From: Promerops cafer
Taxonomy: Eukaryota; Chordata; Aves; Passeriformes; Nectariniidae
Direction of reading: 5' to 3'
Assembly (NCBI GenBank): GCA_013398275.1
Contig: VZSE01012476.1
Coordinates: 1,810,610-1,874,609 of the forward strand
DNA length: 64,000 nt
Shown here: piece by piece, positions 52,301 through 62,923 of the stretch
How positions within the stretch are numbered: position 1 is the stretch's first letter
How the letters are laid out: every line of letters begins with the position of its first letter
The notes under the pieces: model-generated
Database searches by the model: none
The model's input: the letters and a program-made list of their open reading frames with translations, nothing else
What the model was told of the DNA's origin: nothing
Program-made: the position numbers and the translations under genes

Positions 52301-55300
52301 AAGATATATAAACATCCAACCACCAAACCTCAGATTTGGATTCCATTGGCAAATCCTAAATTAGCACTGTTACTAGGGAAGGATTTGCCCTACCTTTTGG
52401 CAACAGAAGTAAGGCACCTCTCACTTCCCGTTAATAAGTCTTTCACTGTGAAATGTGAACTCAGACTTCCTCCCGTCTTTCTGTACAAATCAAAGTTCAG
52501 TTTTTAATTGAATCTGATAGTATATAAAGTGTCAGTCTCTACTGTTACCATTCTGCTGTAAGAACTGACTGTTCTGTACCCTCTTTGGCAGCCAATGTAA
52601 ACAGCCTGTTCTGACCTTAAATTTTGTCATCTGAAGACCAGGGGTAAAACTGCAGAGTTTCTCAAGAGCAGCATTCTTGTTCATTGGATGGGATGGTACA
52701 TTAGTATTCAGAAAATTTGAGGGCTATTTAATAATGTTGAGGTTATATAAAGGCTTTTCTGTGGATATTTTGCTCCTGTCCACTGTTTACTTAGTGGATT
52801 TTCTATAAATTCCTACTTACCATGGTCCGTCAGTACACTTTGCTGATTTACCTCTTCAGAGGTGACTTGAATTGAAATTCACATATATATACTCTTATAG
52901 AGCAATGACTTTTATCTTTTTAAAAGCTAGCTAGAAGTTGTGACTGCAGTATTTTGGTTTGTTTTCAATCAAAACATAACCTGTGTAGATTCTTACATTT
53001 TAGGTTGTCTGTGTAGGTGGTAGTTTTGCTATGTGCTAGAAATTTTAGCATAACATACAATCCACTGAAAACAAAATAACCAAGCCCAGATTACTTTATT
53101 GTTGGGAGAAGGGAAATGTTGTTTGAGGCTTTACAGTTGACATTACAGTTTTAACAGTTTTACATCATTAATAGTTGATAACATTATTTTAATCTTCATT
53201 TGCATGCATCAAGACAGTAGTACAAGCAAGGCTGTCATTACACTGCAACATTAGCAGGTCATTGTATGACTAAGAACTTAAATTTAAAACAGAGAGAGAG
53301 CACGTCGCATAGAAGTATACAGGTGATCTCCAGCTCTGCTTAGAAAAAAATGCACTTTTGTGAGCTGAAATTAGCTGAAACAATTAGGCATATTAAGGGT
53401 TGCCTTTGTTGCTGTTACTCAGTTGTTTTAACAGCAGTTGGTGCAGGAACAGAATAGTGCTCACTCTTTCCAGCTCGGTGCTGTTCAAGTATTAGCACAC
53501 AAATAAATAATACCTCCAATACATAAGCTTCAAATTATTCCTACTCTAATAAAAAGCACACTGAAGTTTGAATATCTCCCACTTCCCAAAATGGAGACAT
53601 AAAAGAGCAAATTCTCCTCTTAAATCACATTTAAAAAATTATTATTCTAGTGTATCACCCAAAATTAAATAATACATTTAGAATTACATTATATTACTGG
53701 ACAGTATTTTCCAGTCTATGTTCATATTACAGAATGTATTATTGTGATTAATGTAGAGCTTTTTGCATTCACCAAGTTATAAATATGTAATTTTCTAGGT
53801 CTACTATGTAATGCTAGTATCTATACATCAAAGATGACAAGTATTGCACAAATTATTAAGCTTAGGCACAGGGCCATTTGACAATTCTTTGATAAATAAT
53901 TTGTTTTTCTTGTGATTAATATTTTTCACATAGTTCATGAACTAAACAGAGGTAAAAGAACCCTTTTTTAGAAAAAATAGCTTTAAAAAGCCAAAGCTAC
54001 TTTTACTGCATGTACCAAAGAATAACTGAGGCACATTTTGCCCACTTTTAAGGAGTTTCCTGTGGTATCTGCAATCCAATCAAGAGAGACTATAGTAGTA
54101 GACTATCATATAGAAAACTATACATTCTAAATGCTTTATGCTTATTTGTAATGCTTCCAAATACACAGATTATCAAACACAAACTTACTAGTATATCTAG
54201 CTAAATTATTTTCTCTAACTGCATTTACAATGTGTGTGAAATGATACATTATGAGTATAAATCAGATTATGTGTATTTAAATGTTTTCAGCATCTGTTAC
54301 ATTATGTTATAAGGATTGTGTTCTTGATGAATGTTTGAGTTACAATTTTAGATGCTTTTGTACAGCATCTGTTGATTCAGATCTATTAAACCATATTTTA
54401 TTTATTTGTAAACTAGAAAACATTCTTTTTTAAATTAGAGTGCTAACCACAAAGCTTAATCATACCATACAATATTCATGTTGGAAAATCAAAATCTTTG
54501 GGATTATTCAAATTGCCAAGAACAAATAGAAAAAATATTTTCTCCTTTTGATTAGAATCCATAGTATATGTTCTTTTGTAAAAACCATCCATGCAAGGAG
54601 TTTAATCTTCCTATAATTCTGGTTTAAATGTTCTCAGTGCAGATTGTCAAAGCTAGGTTTATTTGTGCCAATTGGACTGAGTTTAAACTATACCCAACAC
54701 TTCCTAACACCATAGATATCTGCCAAATAGGAAAAAATAAAAGTATTACACTACACTTGATCTTAATCAAAATGCCAAGAAGAGATAACACACTTTCCTA
54801 AGGATTTTGATATACTAATATATAATATTTCAAAATATGTAGCACTGTTTTAGTATCTACAATTGCACTGTTATAACAAAGTTGCATTTGACTGTTTCTC
54901 TGACAGCCACATCATTTCTTTGGAATAATATATTTTGTAATATTTTTAAAAGAGTATTCCATGCTCACAATTCTTTTTTTTTTTTTTTCCCTTTTTTTTT
55001 TAAATGTCCAGTTGGGTGTTCACGAACATTGCCATTCAACTATAAAACATTCACAAAGCACATCTTTGAATGTTCTACCACAATACAGGCAGAATTGTTT
55101 TGCATTTTTCCATTTTTACAATTGTAATCCAAACGGGACTTTCAAAAATCCAGCAAGGGTATTAGAATTAGATTAGAGTGGCCTATGCAGAATTATCTTC
55201 AGTTGTGATTTTGAATGTATGGTAGCACCAGTTATGTTTGTCAAAGCTAAAATCAGGCTGGATACCCTGACCTTTTCCTTAATGTGAAATATGGATTGGA

Positions 55301-58300
55301 TATTTAAGATCTAAAAAGCTTTTTGATATTTAGATGCTACAGACAGCCTATAGGCTTTCCCTTTCAGATTTTACATTTTCTCAAGTTATACATGTCTACT
55401 GGCCTTCCCTAAGTACTTTGTAATTCTCTGCTTTTACTCCTATTCCCCTACCGTAGTATTTATGAATGCTGGGAAAAAAAAACAAAAACATACAACACGT
55501 CTCCCTTCAGCTTAATCCTTGCACATAAATTTGCCAGGTCTGTATGGTCCATGTCTGGGTCAGTCAGAGAGCAGGATTTGTGCTTCCTGACTTCAGCTGT
55601 TTCCAGTGCAGGTCTGTATTTGTGTTAGTCACCCTCAGAATTATTAGAGCAAAAAGTAGGTACCTCTTAAATATTACTGTGAGCCCCATATTGCCCTCAA
55701 CATGTGAACTTTTCATCCCATACTGGGAGTGCAGCTATCCATGCTGCCACTCAGGCTTCCCCTACAGCCAACAGAAAAGAGCAGGAACCTCTGGGGAATG
55801 GCTTGTATGATCCATTAGATGTGCAATGCTTCCTAAAAGTGCCCACTTTCTTCTGCAAAGGAGCCTGTGATACCTATCTCAGGTGTGGGTAACTACACCA
55901 GGGGCACATTTGATCATGCCTTGTTTTTATTTCTTCTCATTGTGCTTCTGGAAGAGCCAATTATATTATTTTTCATGAAGCTCGAAGAGCTACTTAGAGG
56001 AGAAGGTTCTTGATAGCCAAGTGCCAGACTCTTATTTTTAGTTTCTAGTCAGTGGAGAGAAACAACACTAAAGTTCCCTGTAAGTGAACAATTCAATACA
56101 TCCTAAAGGAGACATCTAAAATAATTCAGATGAGTTTTGCCCTAGAAATACCTGTCTCATGCATTGTCTGTAAAGAATGCTTTAAACCAGCAAGGTCAGA
56201 GATGGGCATGAACATCTCAGTAAGATTAATTCTGTCCAGACTCTATATTGTGTTGGGACAATGACTGTCTCATCCTGTTTATTAATAGCTCCTTAGGTCA
56301 CATGTAAGACTGCCTGTGCTGTTTTATGTATATAATAATTGTGCATTGACTGAAAATTGTTTTAAGGACTGTCAGCAGAGACAAACATTAAAGTGTATCA
56401 TATGGAAATTCTTCACCCTACAGGCTATCAAACAATGAGGTTTTCATTCATACTGATAGTCCTGGAGGAGTGTTGAGATGTGGAACAAAGTCGATGCAGA
56501 TGATGTTGAATTGGGCGGTGATGTGAAACATACACAGATGAAAGAAATAAGTGTATAGACATACTCAGAGGGCAGTACAGGGATAGGACATAAACAAGGG
56601 CACTTGGACACTACAGGTGTGGGAGAGGATGCCAAGAAATTCAGCCACAAAAGAGAAACTTAGGAAGCAATAACACAGAAAGAAGTGTGTAAAGATAACA
56701 ATTGGGAAGCAACGTGGAACATCTCGGAATGGACAGGCAAGCAAATTGAGTAAATGGAACCAAGGTTAAGTCTGAAAGCAGTCAGGCACATTCCTCTTCT
56801 TTATTTTTGAGACTGCATCTATTGCATTAAAGTTCAAACATAACGTAAAAAATATTTTGGGGGTCATGTAAGTGGCAAAAACCAATTGGTGATTTAAAAA
56901 ATGTATAATGTCACTGAAGCTAAGCAGCGGAGAGAAGGGAAGGTGGGAAGGTAGATGAAATCCTAGTGGTCTAAACTGCTGCTATTCTTTTAAAGATGCT
57001 CAATTAACATTTTTTGTAAACTCAATTTGCAGTAATGGCTCTACAACACTAGGGCTGTCCCCTGTGGAGGGGTTTCACATACTCCAGGGCATGAGACAGA
57101 AATGAAACCATTTCTTCTCTATTTTAGAGAGGACTGTATTTGTAAAAAAAAAAAAGATGGCTTCCTTTCCAAAAAGAACTTTTTTTTTTATTCTTCTTTC
57201 TCCGTCCCCTTGTTTTCTTGTTTTGTTTTGTTTTGTTTTAATGCCATGCAGAACAGCAGCAGGAGGTCATTTCAAGGGAGAATCTGGGGGCTCTGCCAGC
57301 CAAGTGGAGGGACCTACCTCCTCAGGTTCATGTGTAATCCTGCATCTCACCCACAGATGGTTTGGATGAAAGTCCTGGTTGTACCACACAGTTGGTCCCG
57401 TGGGCTGGAGGTCATTAGTGTTAGAGGTGGTAAAGGAAGAACAGCCTGGCACTCACCACCATCTTTGCCCAGACTAGGGCTTGAGCCCTATTTGACATAT
57501 ACACAAGGCCTGGAAGTATCAGGCGTGCTCCTGATTGCACCAGGACAGATAAGCCTCTAGCACAGGGACAGTTCTGTATGTGGTAATCTCTTCTTGTTGT
57601 TGTAGCTCATCTTTCAGACTTCAACACAAGAATGTGCTATAACTTAGTGGTTACCACTCAAAAAATAGTCTGCCAAGTCAATGTCTTTCCTTCTGCCAAA
57701 CATCATTGTCCAGCATGAGCAAAAATGTAAGTAGAAGTTACAGTTATTTATGAGCAACCCAGACTGAAATCCCAAGACACGGTCTGGATGAAACCAGGCA
57801 GGAAAAGTAAGGAGCTAAACTAGATAGCCCAGCATGCCTTTTAGATTGATTCCGGAGGACACTGAACCACTGATGACTAGAAGCTAAAACTCTACCACTT
57901 CTGAGTCCTCCATTAACTAATTTACAGGAAAGTCAATGATACTGCTTAAAATTTTGTCATGGTTGAACCATACCTGGAGTTAAGTGGCTATTTTTCTGTT
58001 ACTAAGGAGTCAAAATTTTTGTTCTTGACAGTTTTTCAATCCCATAAATGGCAACTTCCTTTATTACTTGTAGAGTTAGCTTGGTAATGTGGCAGTGAAA
58101 TAAAACACACTTTGGTTAAGGCTTGTACTTTCCGTCAGAGCCAGTTTTCCTAAGATGATGGTGGTATAGCTTTTGAAATTGGCTCTGGGCGCAGGAGAGA
58201 AGTCAGTTTACTGTCTGTTTCTGGATGTGGTTCATTATTGCACACGTTTCCACCATCCGCCCTCTGATCCAGCTGGATAACGGTTACCTTGGAATGGCAG

Positions 58301-60198
58301 GTGGGCTCTCCATCAGTGGAGGAAGGAGGTTGGCAGTGGAAAAGCTGACGAAAGCATTTGTAAAACTAAAACAACAAAAAAACAAACTATTCTAGATACA
58401 GCTGCTTGGCAGGTTACGATTCAGAGCATGTCTGTAACATCTTCAATGCAAGGAAACTTGGTTTATTAAGATTGTACTTTTTTTCAAATAGGGGTTAAAT
58501 ATTTTTTCACCGTGAATATGTGTTTCTTGCTGCTTAAGACTAAAGTTCACTCAAATTTGAAAACATCAGAATGATATGCTTAGCTTTTCTAACACTATAG
58601 ATTCTGTAGAATGTAAAGCTGTAGAACAATTATAAAATATTTTCAGAACCTTTAAGTTATGATAGAAGATTTAATCACAGAAGTAATTGGTTTTAGGTTA
58701 CTTCACACATCAGGCAGGGAAAAGTCATTTTGATAATCTGATGATTCACAGCAGGGAGAACATAGGGCTCTTTTCATTAGCAAGCCATTGAAATCCCTGC
58801 ATTCCCAGACTGTAAACTAAACTTCAGAAAATGGCTTTGCTTAATTAACAAACCAAAATAATTTCTTATGTTTATTCATTTCACTTGTGAGATCTACTCA
58901 AAACCCCTTTGATGCTGACAAAGCTGTTGTGCAGGAAGAAACCCCACACTACAGTTACATCAGTTCTCATCTATAAGTGCCAAGTGAGCAGAGTTATACA
59001 GCTACCTCTTCTGAGAGCTGACAGTCCTATTCAACAGATAGGGATACCAGTAGTGCTACAAATGCCTCAATACATTTTCTACTCAAATTTATTTTTTAAG
59101 TGAAATACTAAAAAAAACAAATGGCATCCAAAACTTACTTCATGTCACTTTCCTTTTGTATAGCTTTGTGAAACAGAAAAGACTTCCAGGAGCTGTGATT
59201 GATGTGAAAGTATTGTAGTTTAGGCAATGTTGTTGATCATTACCTGCTATTAGTCCATCTGAAAATGTGCAGCTGGAACAGCAATATTTCTCTTGTTTCA
59301 AGGGTATAAAGACTGCAATTCATGGTGCTGATGATAATGTGCCATTGGCACGTGGCAGAAAAAAATGGGTTGGCATTTTGTGGATTTCTCCTTGCTGAGC
59401 AAGGAAGTGGTGAGGGGCTTTTCCTTATGACAGCACTGCTTTAAGTAAGAATTTGTCTCTGGTGTCTCTCCATGAGACTTCACAGAATGGTCTGAAGCTG
59501 TGGGCTGCTGTGCCACCACTGGTGATGGGTGATGTTTCTTTATATGCCCTTCTGCATGAGTTTGGCCAAGTCTTGCTGCTTAGCGAGAAGCAAGTGGATG
59601 GGAAAAGTGGAACTGGTTCAATTTCAGACTAAGAAAGAACAACACTGCAATAAGATGGAGGTGTTGCAGGGATTCCTGCAGGGAATGTTTTGTGGACAGT
59701 CCAAAGAGTAAATGAGGGGAGGAGGGAAAGAGAAGTCTTCTCACTCAGGAGGCTGATGGTGATATGCATGTTCTTTATAGGCTTTTCACTCTTTCTTCCT
59801 GACTGTTACCCTACTCTGTTGACTCTACAGGGATCACAATCTTTATGTGTCAGGGACAAGTGAAAGCTGCTCAAATAAAAGGAATGATTGCTTCACTTAA
59901 TGATTTCACAGAATACTTTCTTGTTGCAGGTATCCTCATCATGATGTCCATGTGTAACGAAGTGCACGTGTACGAGTACATCCCTTCAGTGCGACAGACC
60001 GACCTGTGTCACTACCATGAACTCTACTACGATGCAGCTTGCACCTTGGGGGCCTACCATCCACTGCTCTACGAGAAGCTCCTGGTGCAGAGGATGAACA
60101 AAGGTTTGCAGGATGATCTGTATCGGAAGGGGAAAGTCATTTTGCCAGGGTTCAAAGCTGTCAAGTGCCCCAAACGAAATAATTTCCCACACTTGTAG
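39367..60198 (+). CDS. ST6GAL2: ST6GAL2, beta-galactoside alpha-2,6-sialyltransferase 2 (five coding exons)
   Basis: The CDS is join(39367-40312, 44764-44861, 47958-48059, 49137-49311, 59930-60198): 1590 nt, 529 residues plus TAG, the length I recall for human ST6GAL2. The enzyme transfers Neu5Ac from CMP-Neu5Ac to terminal galactose of Gal-beta-1,4-GlcNAc in alpha-2,6 linkage in the Golgi lumen. Visible parts: cytosolic tail 1-10; transmembrane anchor about 11-30; stem about 31-240 with an Arg/Lys-rich cluster at 171-183; sialylmotif L about 297-344, starting [14 protein letters not shown]; sialylmotif S about 436-458 ([12 protein letters not shown] core); motif III YHELYYD 469-475; and motif VS HPLLYE with catalytic His484 and Glu489. 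Cysteine pairs 297/449, 467/478 and 254/520 have almost the same spacing as the three ST6GAL1 disulfides. Possible N-glycosylation sites are N167, N308 and N338. Reading frame, motifs and splice sites are intact, so it looks functional. The L and S motifs and the length separate it from ST6GAL1, which is shorter (about 400 residues). Confidence 0.96.
40335..40376. repeat. TA/TG dinucleotide-rich repeat
   Basis: Alternating TGTG, TATA and CATATATA steps form about 40 bases of imperfect (TG)n/(TA)n repeat, 20 bases after the end of coding exon 1. It is probably length-variable. Confidence 0.8.
41796..42274 (-). mobile_element. CR1 LINE, 5'-truncated 3' end, minus orientation
   Basis: The plus strand opens with CACAGAATCACAAGGTTGGA, the reverse complement of a CR1 3' end. 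On the minus strand the DNA still encodes pieces of the CR1 ORF2 C-terminal tail: [20 protein letters not shown], then [18 protein letters not shown], then [14 protein letters not shown], in broken frames. A few residues between the first two pieces are missing, which points to a small internal deletion near 42200. The element stops abruptly near 42274, the typical CR1 5' truncation. It looks close to consensus and so fairly young. It lies antisense to ST6GAL2 and cannot move by itself. Confidence 0.92.
42522..42818 (+). mobile_element. CR1 LINE, 5'-truncated 3' end, plus orientation
   Basis: The plus strand reads like a CR1 3' terminus. It passes through a GTGAGGGTGGTGAGGTGCTG-like segment and a GTTCAAGGCCAGGTTGGATG segment. 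It ends in the paired octamers ATTCTGTG ATTCTATG at 42803-42818. About 20 extra bases near 42716-42738 look like a local duplication of the CCTAG/GTCCCTA sequence. The wording differs from the neighbouring minus-strand copy, so it probably belongs to another CR1 subfamily and is an independent insertion. Confidence 0.92.
44481..44510. repeat. Short tandem duplication, 16-bp unit
   Basis: AGTAAGTCTATCCCAC is followed at once by a second copy, AGTAAGTCTATCCA. This is a single recent-looking duplication about 250 bp upstream of coding exon 2. Each copy contains a donor-like GTAAGT, but the exon lies downstream and nothing suggests the sites are used. Confidence 0.8.
44764..44861 (+). CDS. ST6GAL2: ST6GAL2 coding exon 2: rest of motif L
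   Basis: Ninety-eight bases complete codon 316 (Asp) and encode residues 317-348. The sequence continues [20 protein letters not shown] and then [12 protein letters not shown]. This finishes sialylmotif L, which binds the CMP part of the donor. The acceptor is CTCCTAG at 44763 and the donor CAG|GTAAGA is near-perfect. The NKT sequon at N338 is present. Confidence 0.96.
44862..47957 (+). other. ST6GAL2: ST6GAL2 intron between coding exons 2 and 3
   Basis: A 3.1 kb phase 0 intron from GTAAGA to TTTGCAG. It has only short open frames of chance type, such as 46703-46936 and 47531-47767, and no recognised repeat. Confidence 0.9.
47958..48059 (+). CDS. ST6GAL2: ST6GAL2 coding exon 3
   Basis: Exactly 34 codons, residues 349-382, phase 0 at both ends. 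It contains [20 protein letters not shown] and then [14 protein letters not shown], the stretch between sialylmotifs L and S. The acceptor is GTGTTTGCAG and the donor is GTG|GTAAGG. Because it is symmetric, the exon could be skipped without a frameshift, though that would delete a conserved core strand. Read-through at the donor would add 12 residues and then stop. Confidence 0.96.
48060..49136 (+). other. ST6GAL2: ST6GAL2 intron between coding exons 3 and 4, with a GC-rich patch
   Basis: A 1.08 kb phase 0 intron. From about 48480 to 48850 it is clearly GC-richer than its surroundings, with a cluster of CpGs at 48764-48815. This patch contains a candidate 84-nt in-frame exon. It could instead be an intragenic regulatory element: there is a cAMP-response-like TGCGTCACG at 48777-48785. 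Confidence 0.85.
48764..48847 (+). other. ST6GAL2: Candidate cryptic or cassette exon (84 nt, in frame)
   Basis: An acceptor (GCTTCCCACGCAG, ending at 48763) and a donor (CCCAG|GTATCA) enclose 84 bases, a multiple of three. Its flanking exons meet in phase 0, and in that phase the 84 bases have no stop. Inclusion would put 28 residues between Val382 and Trp383. The peptide would be rich in Ala, Pro, Leu and Arg. I know of no such segment in the family, so its use is unproven. Confidence 0.2.
49137..49311 (+). CDS. ST6GAL2: ST6GAL2 coding exon 4: start of motif S
   Basis: One hundred and seventy-five bases encode residues 383-440 plus the first base of Gly441. Recognisable pieces are [38 protein letters not shown] and [11 protein letters not shown], the last being the start of sialylmotif S. 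The acceptor follows a T/C-rich stretch (TTTTTTCCTCCCAG) and the donor is ATTG|GTAGGT. Intron retention would add about 16 residues and then stop, removing motifs III and VS and most of S. Confidence 0.96.
54750..54786 (-). pseudogene. U2 snRNA-derived fragment (5' end), eroded
   Basis: Read on the minus strand from 54786, the sequence matches the 5' end of U2 spliceosomal RNA, including the invariant AAGATCAAGTGTAGT block next to the branch-point-pairing region. By eye 32 of 37 positions agree with U2 as I recall it; the five changes are scattered through the first 21 bases. Similarity beyond the GTAGT fades quickly, and the Sm site and 3' stem-loops are not recognisable. The branch-pairing GTAGTA continues as GTAGTG here. 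This is a dead retroposed or duplicated fragment, not a working snRNA gene. Confidence 0.7.
54971..55001. repeat. T-rich low-complexity tract
   Basis: About 30 bases of T broken once by CCC, with no gene body next to it. It lies about 190 bp from the U2-derived fragment, too far to be its tail. Confidence 0.85.
57143..57240. repeat. A12 run, T10 run and (TTTTG)n repeat
   Basis: An A12 run at 57143-57154 and a T10 run at 57180-57189 are followed by a (TTTTG)n stretch at 57219-57240. The A and T runs could pair as a hairpin. This is simple sequence in the last intron. Confidence 0.85.
59831..59929 (+). other. ST6GAL2: Candidate alternative 5' extension of coding exon 5 (99 nt, in frame)
   Basis: A pyrimidine-rich stretch from about 59781 ends in GACTCTACAG at 59830. 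Splicing there instead of at 59929 would add 99 bases, exactly 33 codons. With the exon 4 phase they read without a stop straight into the normal GILIMM sequence. The added residues would fall between Ile440 and Gly441, inside sialylmotif S, and would probably abolish donor binding. The conserved protein uses 59930, so this is an alternative at most. Confidence 0.25.
59930..60198 (+). CDS. ST6GAL2: ST6GAL2 coding exon 5: motifs S, III, VS and stop
   Basis: This exon completes Gly441 and encodes residues 442-529 and TAG. It begins [20 protein letters not shown], the rest of sialylmotif S with Cys449. Motif III is YHELYYD and motif VS is HPLLYE, with the presumed catalytic base His484. The C-terminus ends [11 protein letters not shown]; Cys520 is the likely partner of Cys254. 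The last ten residues are the least conserved part. The acceptor is TTCTTGTTGCAG. Confidence 0.97.
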
Positions 60199-62917
60199 AA
60201 GTAAGTTTTTCAGAAACAATGTGCAATAAGGTACTACTGTCGTACTATAAACAAGAAGAGAATACTTGAAAAAATATATCTTAGACCAATCTAGTCTTGA
60301 GTCTATAAATTGTAATTAAGTAGCAGGCATGAGAAATACTTCTTTTCTGAGCCTGAGTATTTATTACTGCTTTGCAAATAGTTACAGAAAAAAGCAAAAG
60401 CTTAGCTCATGAAGGTGCAAAGGACATACTTAGGCAGAAATATAATGTATCGTTGTTGGTGTGACTGTCAGAATTTGTTGGTGGTCTCATGCCATATATG
60501 CTAGACTGTAAGTTTTTTTTAAATGAATTTATTTAATTGTCAAACCTGGCATTGTCAAACAGCCTCTATTGTTCACATACATACAGAGCGGCCAGTTGAA
60601 CAATGCAGCATTTCCCGTGGCTCCATGGGATTTTCACACTCTCCCAGAATGAAGTAATTGCTACTCCAAGCTGTGCAGTCATTCACTAGAGCAGACTTTA
60701 ATGCCTGTTCTTACTCAGGCTCAGTTCCAGGCCTGCAGCTGAACAGGGGCTTGGGGTAGCCCTGAAGTGCGTGCAGTCGGAGGTGGCTGTACACAACTAA
60801 ACCAGTTAAACTGCTGGATGTGTTTTTGGATGCCAGTCTCCCATGCTCACACTGACTGAAGAGGGAAGAGAGAAATGTCTCATTTCTTTAGAGAAAACAT
60901 ATTTGTAACCCAGTTAGGAAGAAAAACTTTCCCTGAAAGGACTATCAGGAAGGTGTGAGATGGAAATGCTGCCTTCCCCCAGTCTGCACAGATACAAAAG
61001 ATCCAGAGAAAGCCAAGGGAGGCTGTGCAGCATTCACCCATTACACTGAAAGGAAGTGTAAAGGGGGCTCACCATTTGTCAACAAAGATAGCATTCAGGA
61101 ATACAGACATTATTTGTTAGGTGTTTCGTTGGTATCTGAATCAAAGTCACTTGTTCACAAGTTCTTGCTGTTCAGAAAGGAGAAGTTTTCTGACAAAAGA
61201 AGATGATATCAGCATTTTTTACTTAATGTTTGAAAGACTATAACCCAGAAAAGCTGTAATGCCTGCAAAAAAACCTGACAACGCATTGCATGTGGAGATG
61301 GTTGGTTTTCATTCATAACACACAAGGACAATATTCTTTAAGGCAATTCTAAAAGTTAATGGTTTGGAGTGGTTTTCTCAGTTTTTTGGTTTGGTTTGGT
61401 TTTTTCCCACCTAACTGTACATCTCCTTTTAGAGTAAGTTCAGCAGGAATATTTGTACACAAAAGCACAGCTATATCCTACTCATGTCCATCCAGTAAAA
61501 AAGTAAACAGTGCAAAGGGACATTGAAAAGACTAGCTGACTGGTTGTGGTGGAAAGTATTTTTTGTGTTTTGACTTAAGCAAAAAGCCTTTTGCCAGAAA
61601 GGCAAAAAAAAGCAAACAACATTAATAATTATTCCACCTTCAATTGTAATGTGAGTATAATCAGGAAATCCTTTTTCTCTCACTCAGCTCTTTGGAAAGC
61701 AGTATTGGAAGGATTTTTTGGAAGGATTATTTTCCTTCCTCAAAATGAAGAATATATGTCTTACATAGGACTTAGCCTTCTTTTTGGGCTTTATGATGAT
61801 CTTAAGATTCTTCTTGTCAACAGAAATTATGTGTAGATGATCTATTAACTGTAATTCTGTGTTGTATGGATAGTTATGTCCATAAGGCATTTTGGTACAT
61901 TCCAAAATTAATAAGCTTTACTCATACTAGCCTTGGACTCTGGATATAGTACAAACCAATTTCTTTTTAAAATTATGTGTGATGGCAACTTTTATTCTTG
62001 AAGTTAATAACATGGTTATTTAAATGCATGGAGGATAGATAGCCTGCACAGAATTAATCTATTTTTCCATATGTTTGGTACCCTGTTTGCAAAACGTAAG
62101 CAGTCTGAACAGTGCAATCAAATATGTCTCTCTCTGCTGTACCCTGGGTTAGCTACGACATAACTGTAAAGGAAGAGAGTTTAACTTTCTATGACTAGTG
62201 AATATGCTGCTTTTCAATAAGCAGGAACTTCTAGAGTTCCAAACAGAAAAAAAAATCACTTTGACTGGCCTGCAACCACTAATTTTTAACGTCAATTTTC
62301 ACAAAGAAAAATACTAACTGCATTGCTCAACCACCCACAGCAGGATTATGTAGTATTATTTATTCTCTCAATAATTTGTCAGAATAATCAACATAGCTGT
62401 TGATTATACCAAACAAGGCAAATTATTATGTTTCATGTAACAAGTGCTAAGCATGCCTTCTTAGTACATCATTTATATACCAATGCAGAACCAGGTCCGA
62501 GATGTTATATAATGAACTGTATATTTTTAACTGAGTGGACTGCACACCGAAGCCCTTGCAGCCAAATTTTTTTCTTTGCCATATCTTTCTCTATATGGCA
62601 GTCAGTCCTCCTTCCACAAGTGCTAATTTGGTTGTTGTAGCACCATCACCTCAGAAGATGCTGCAGAGCTGTGCTGCAAACATTTGCTCACGGAGGAGGA
62701 AGACCAACCTGTGATGCCACCTTTAAAAAATGAGCCTGGAATGGCTTTCTAACACTGGTTTCCACTGTGATGTTCTGCCTGCTCAAACACGTTGAGGTTG
62801 CTTAAAGAGCATTTTTTCTCCTACCTTGTCTTATCCTCCTTCAGTTTCTGGCACAAGTGTGTTTGATCTGCTAATTGAGGGCTCCCCTCCACTTGCTGCA
62901 AGGGGGGAAGGGGCAGA

Positions 62918-62923
62918 AATAAA
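62918..62923 (+). terminator. ST6GAL2: Candidate polyadenylation signal AATAAA
   Basis: A canonical hexamer 2.7 kb after the stop codon. The sequence after it is not strikingly GU-rich, so this is only the best first candidate. Confidence 0.35.

Larger units (their letters stand above)
49312..59929 (+). other. ST6GAL2: ST6GAL2 last intron (10.6 kb)
   Basis: A phase 1 intron from GTAGGT to CTTGTTGCAG. It is strongly AT-rich, especially 50.6-55.3 kb. It contains a degenerate U2 snRNA-derived fragment, long T and A runs near 54.97 and 57.14-57.24 kb, and a candidate alternative acceptor 99 nt before its end. The open frames at 52014-52253, 52250-52507 and 57102-57560 have no family features. 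No second gene was recognised on either strand. Confidence 0.85.

Noticed and set aside
52014..52507. Two adjacent open frames in the last intron
   Set aside because: Different frames, no homology recognised, no splice context.
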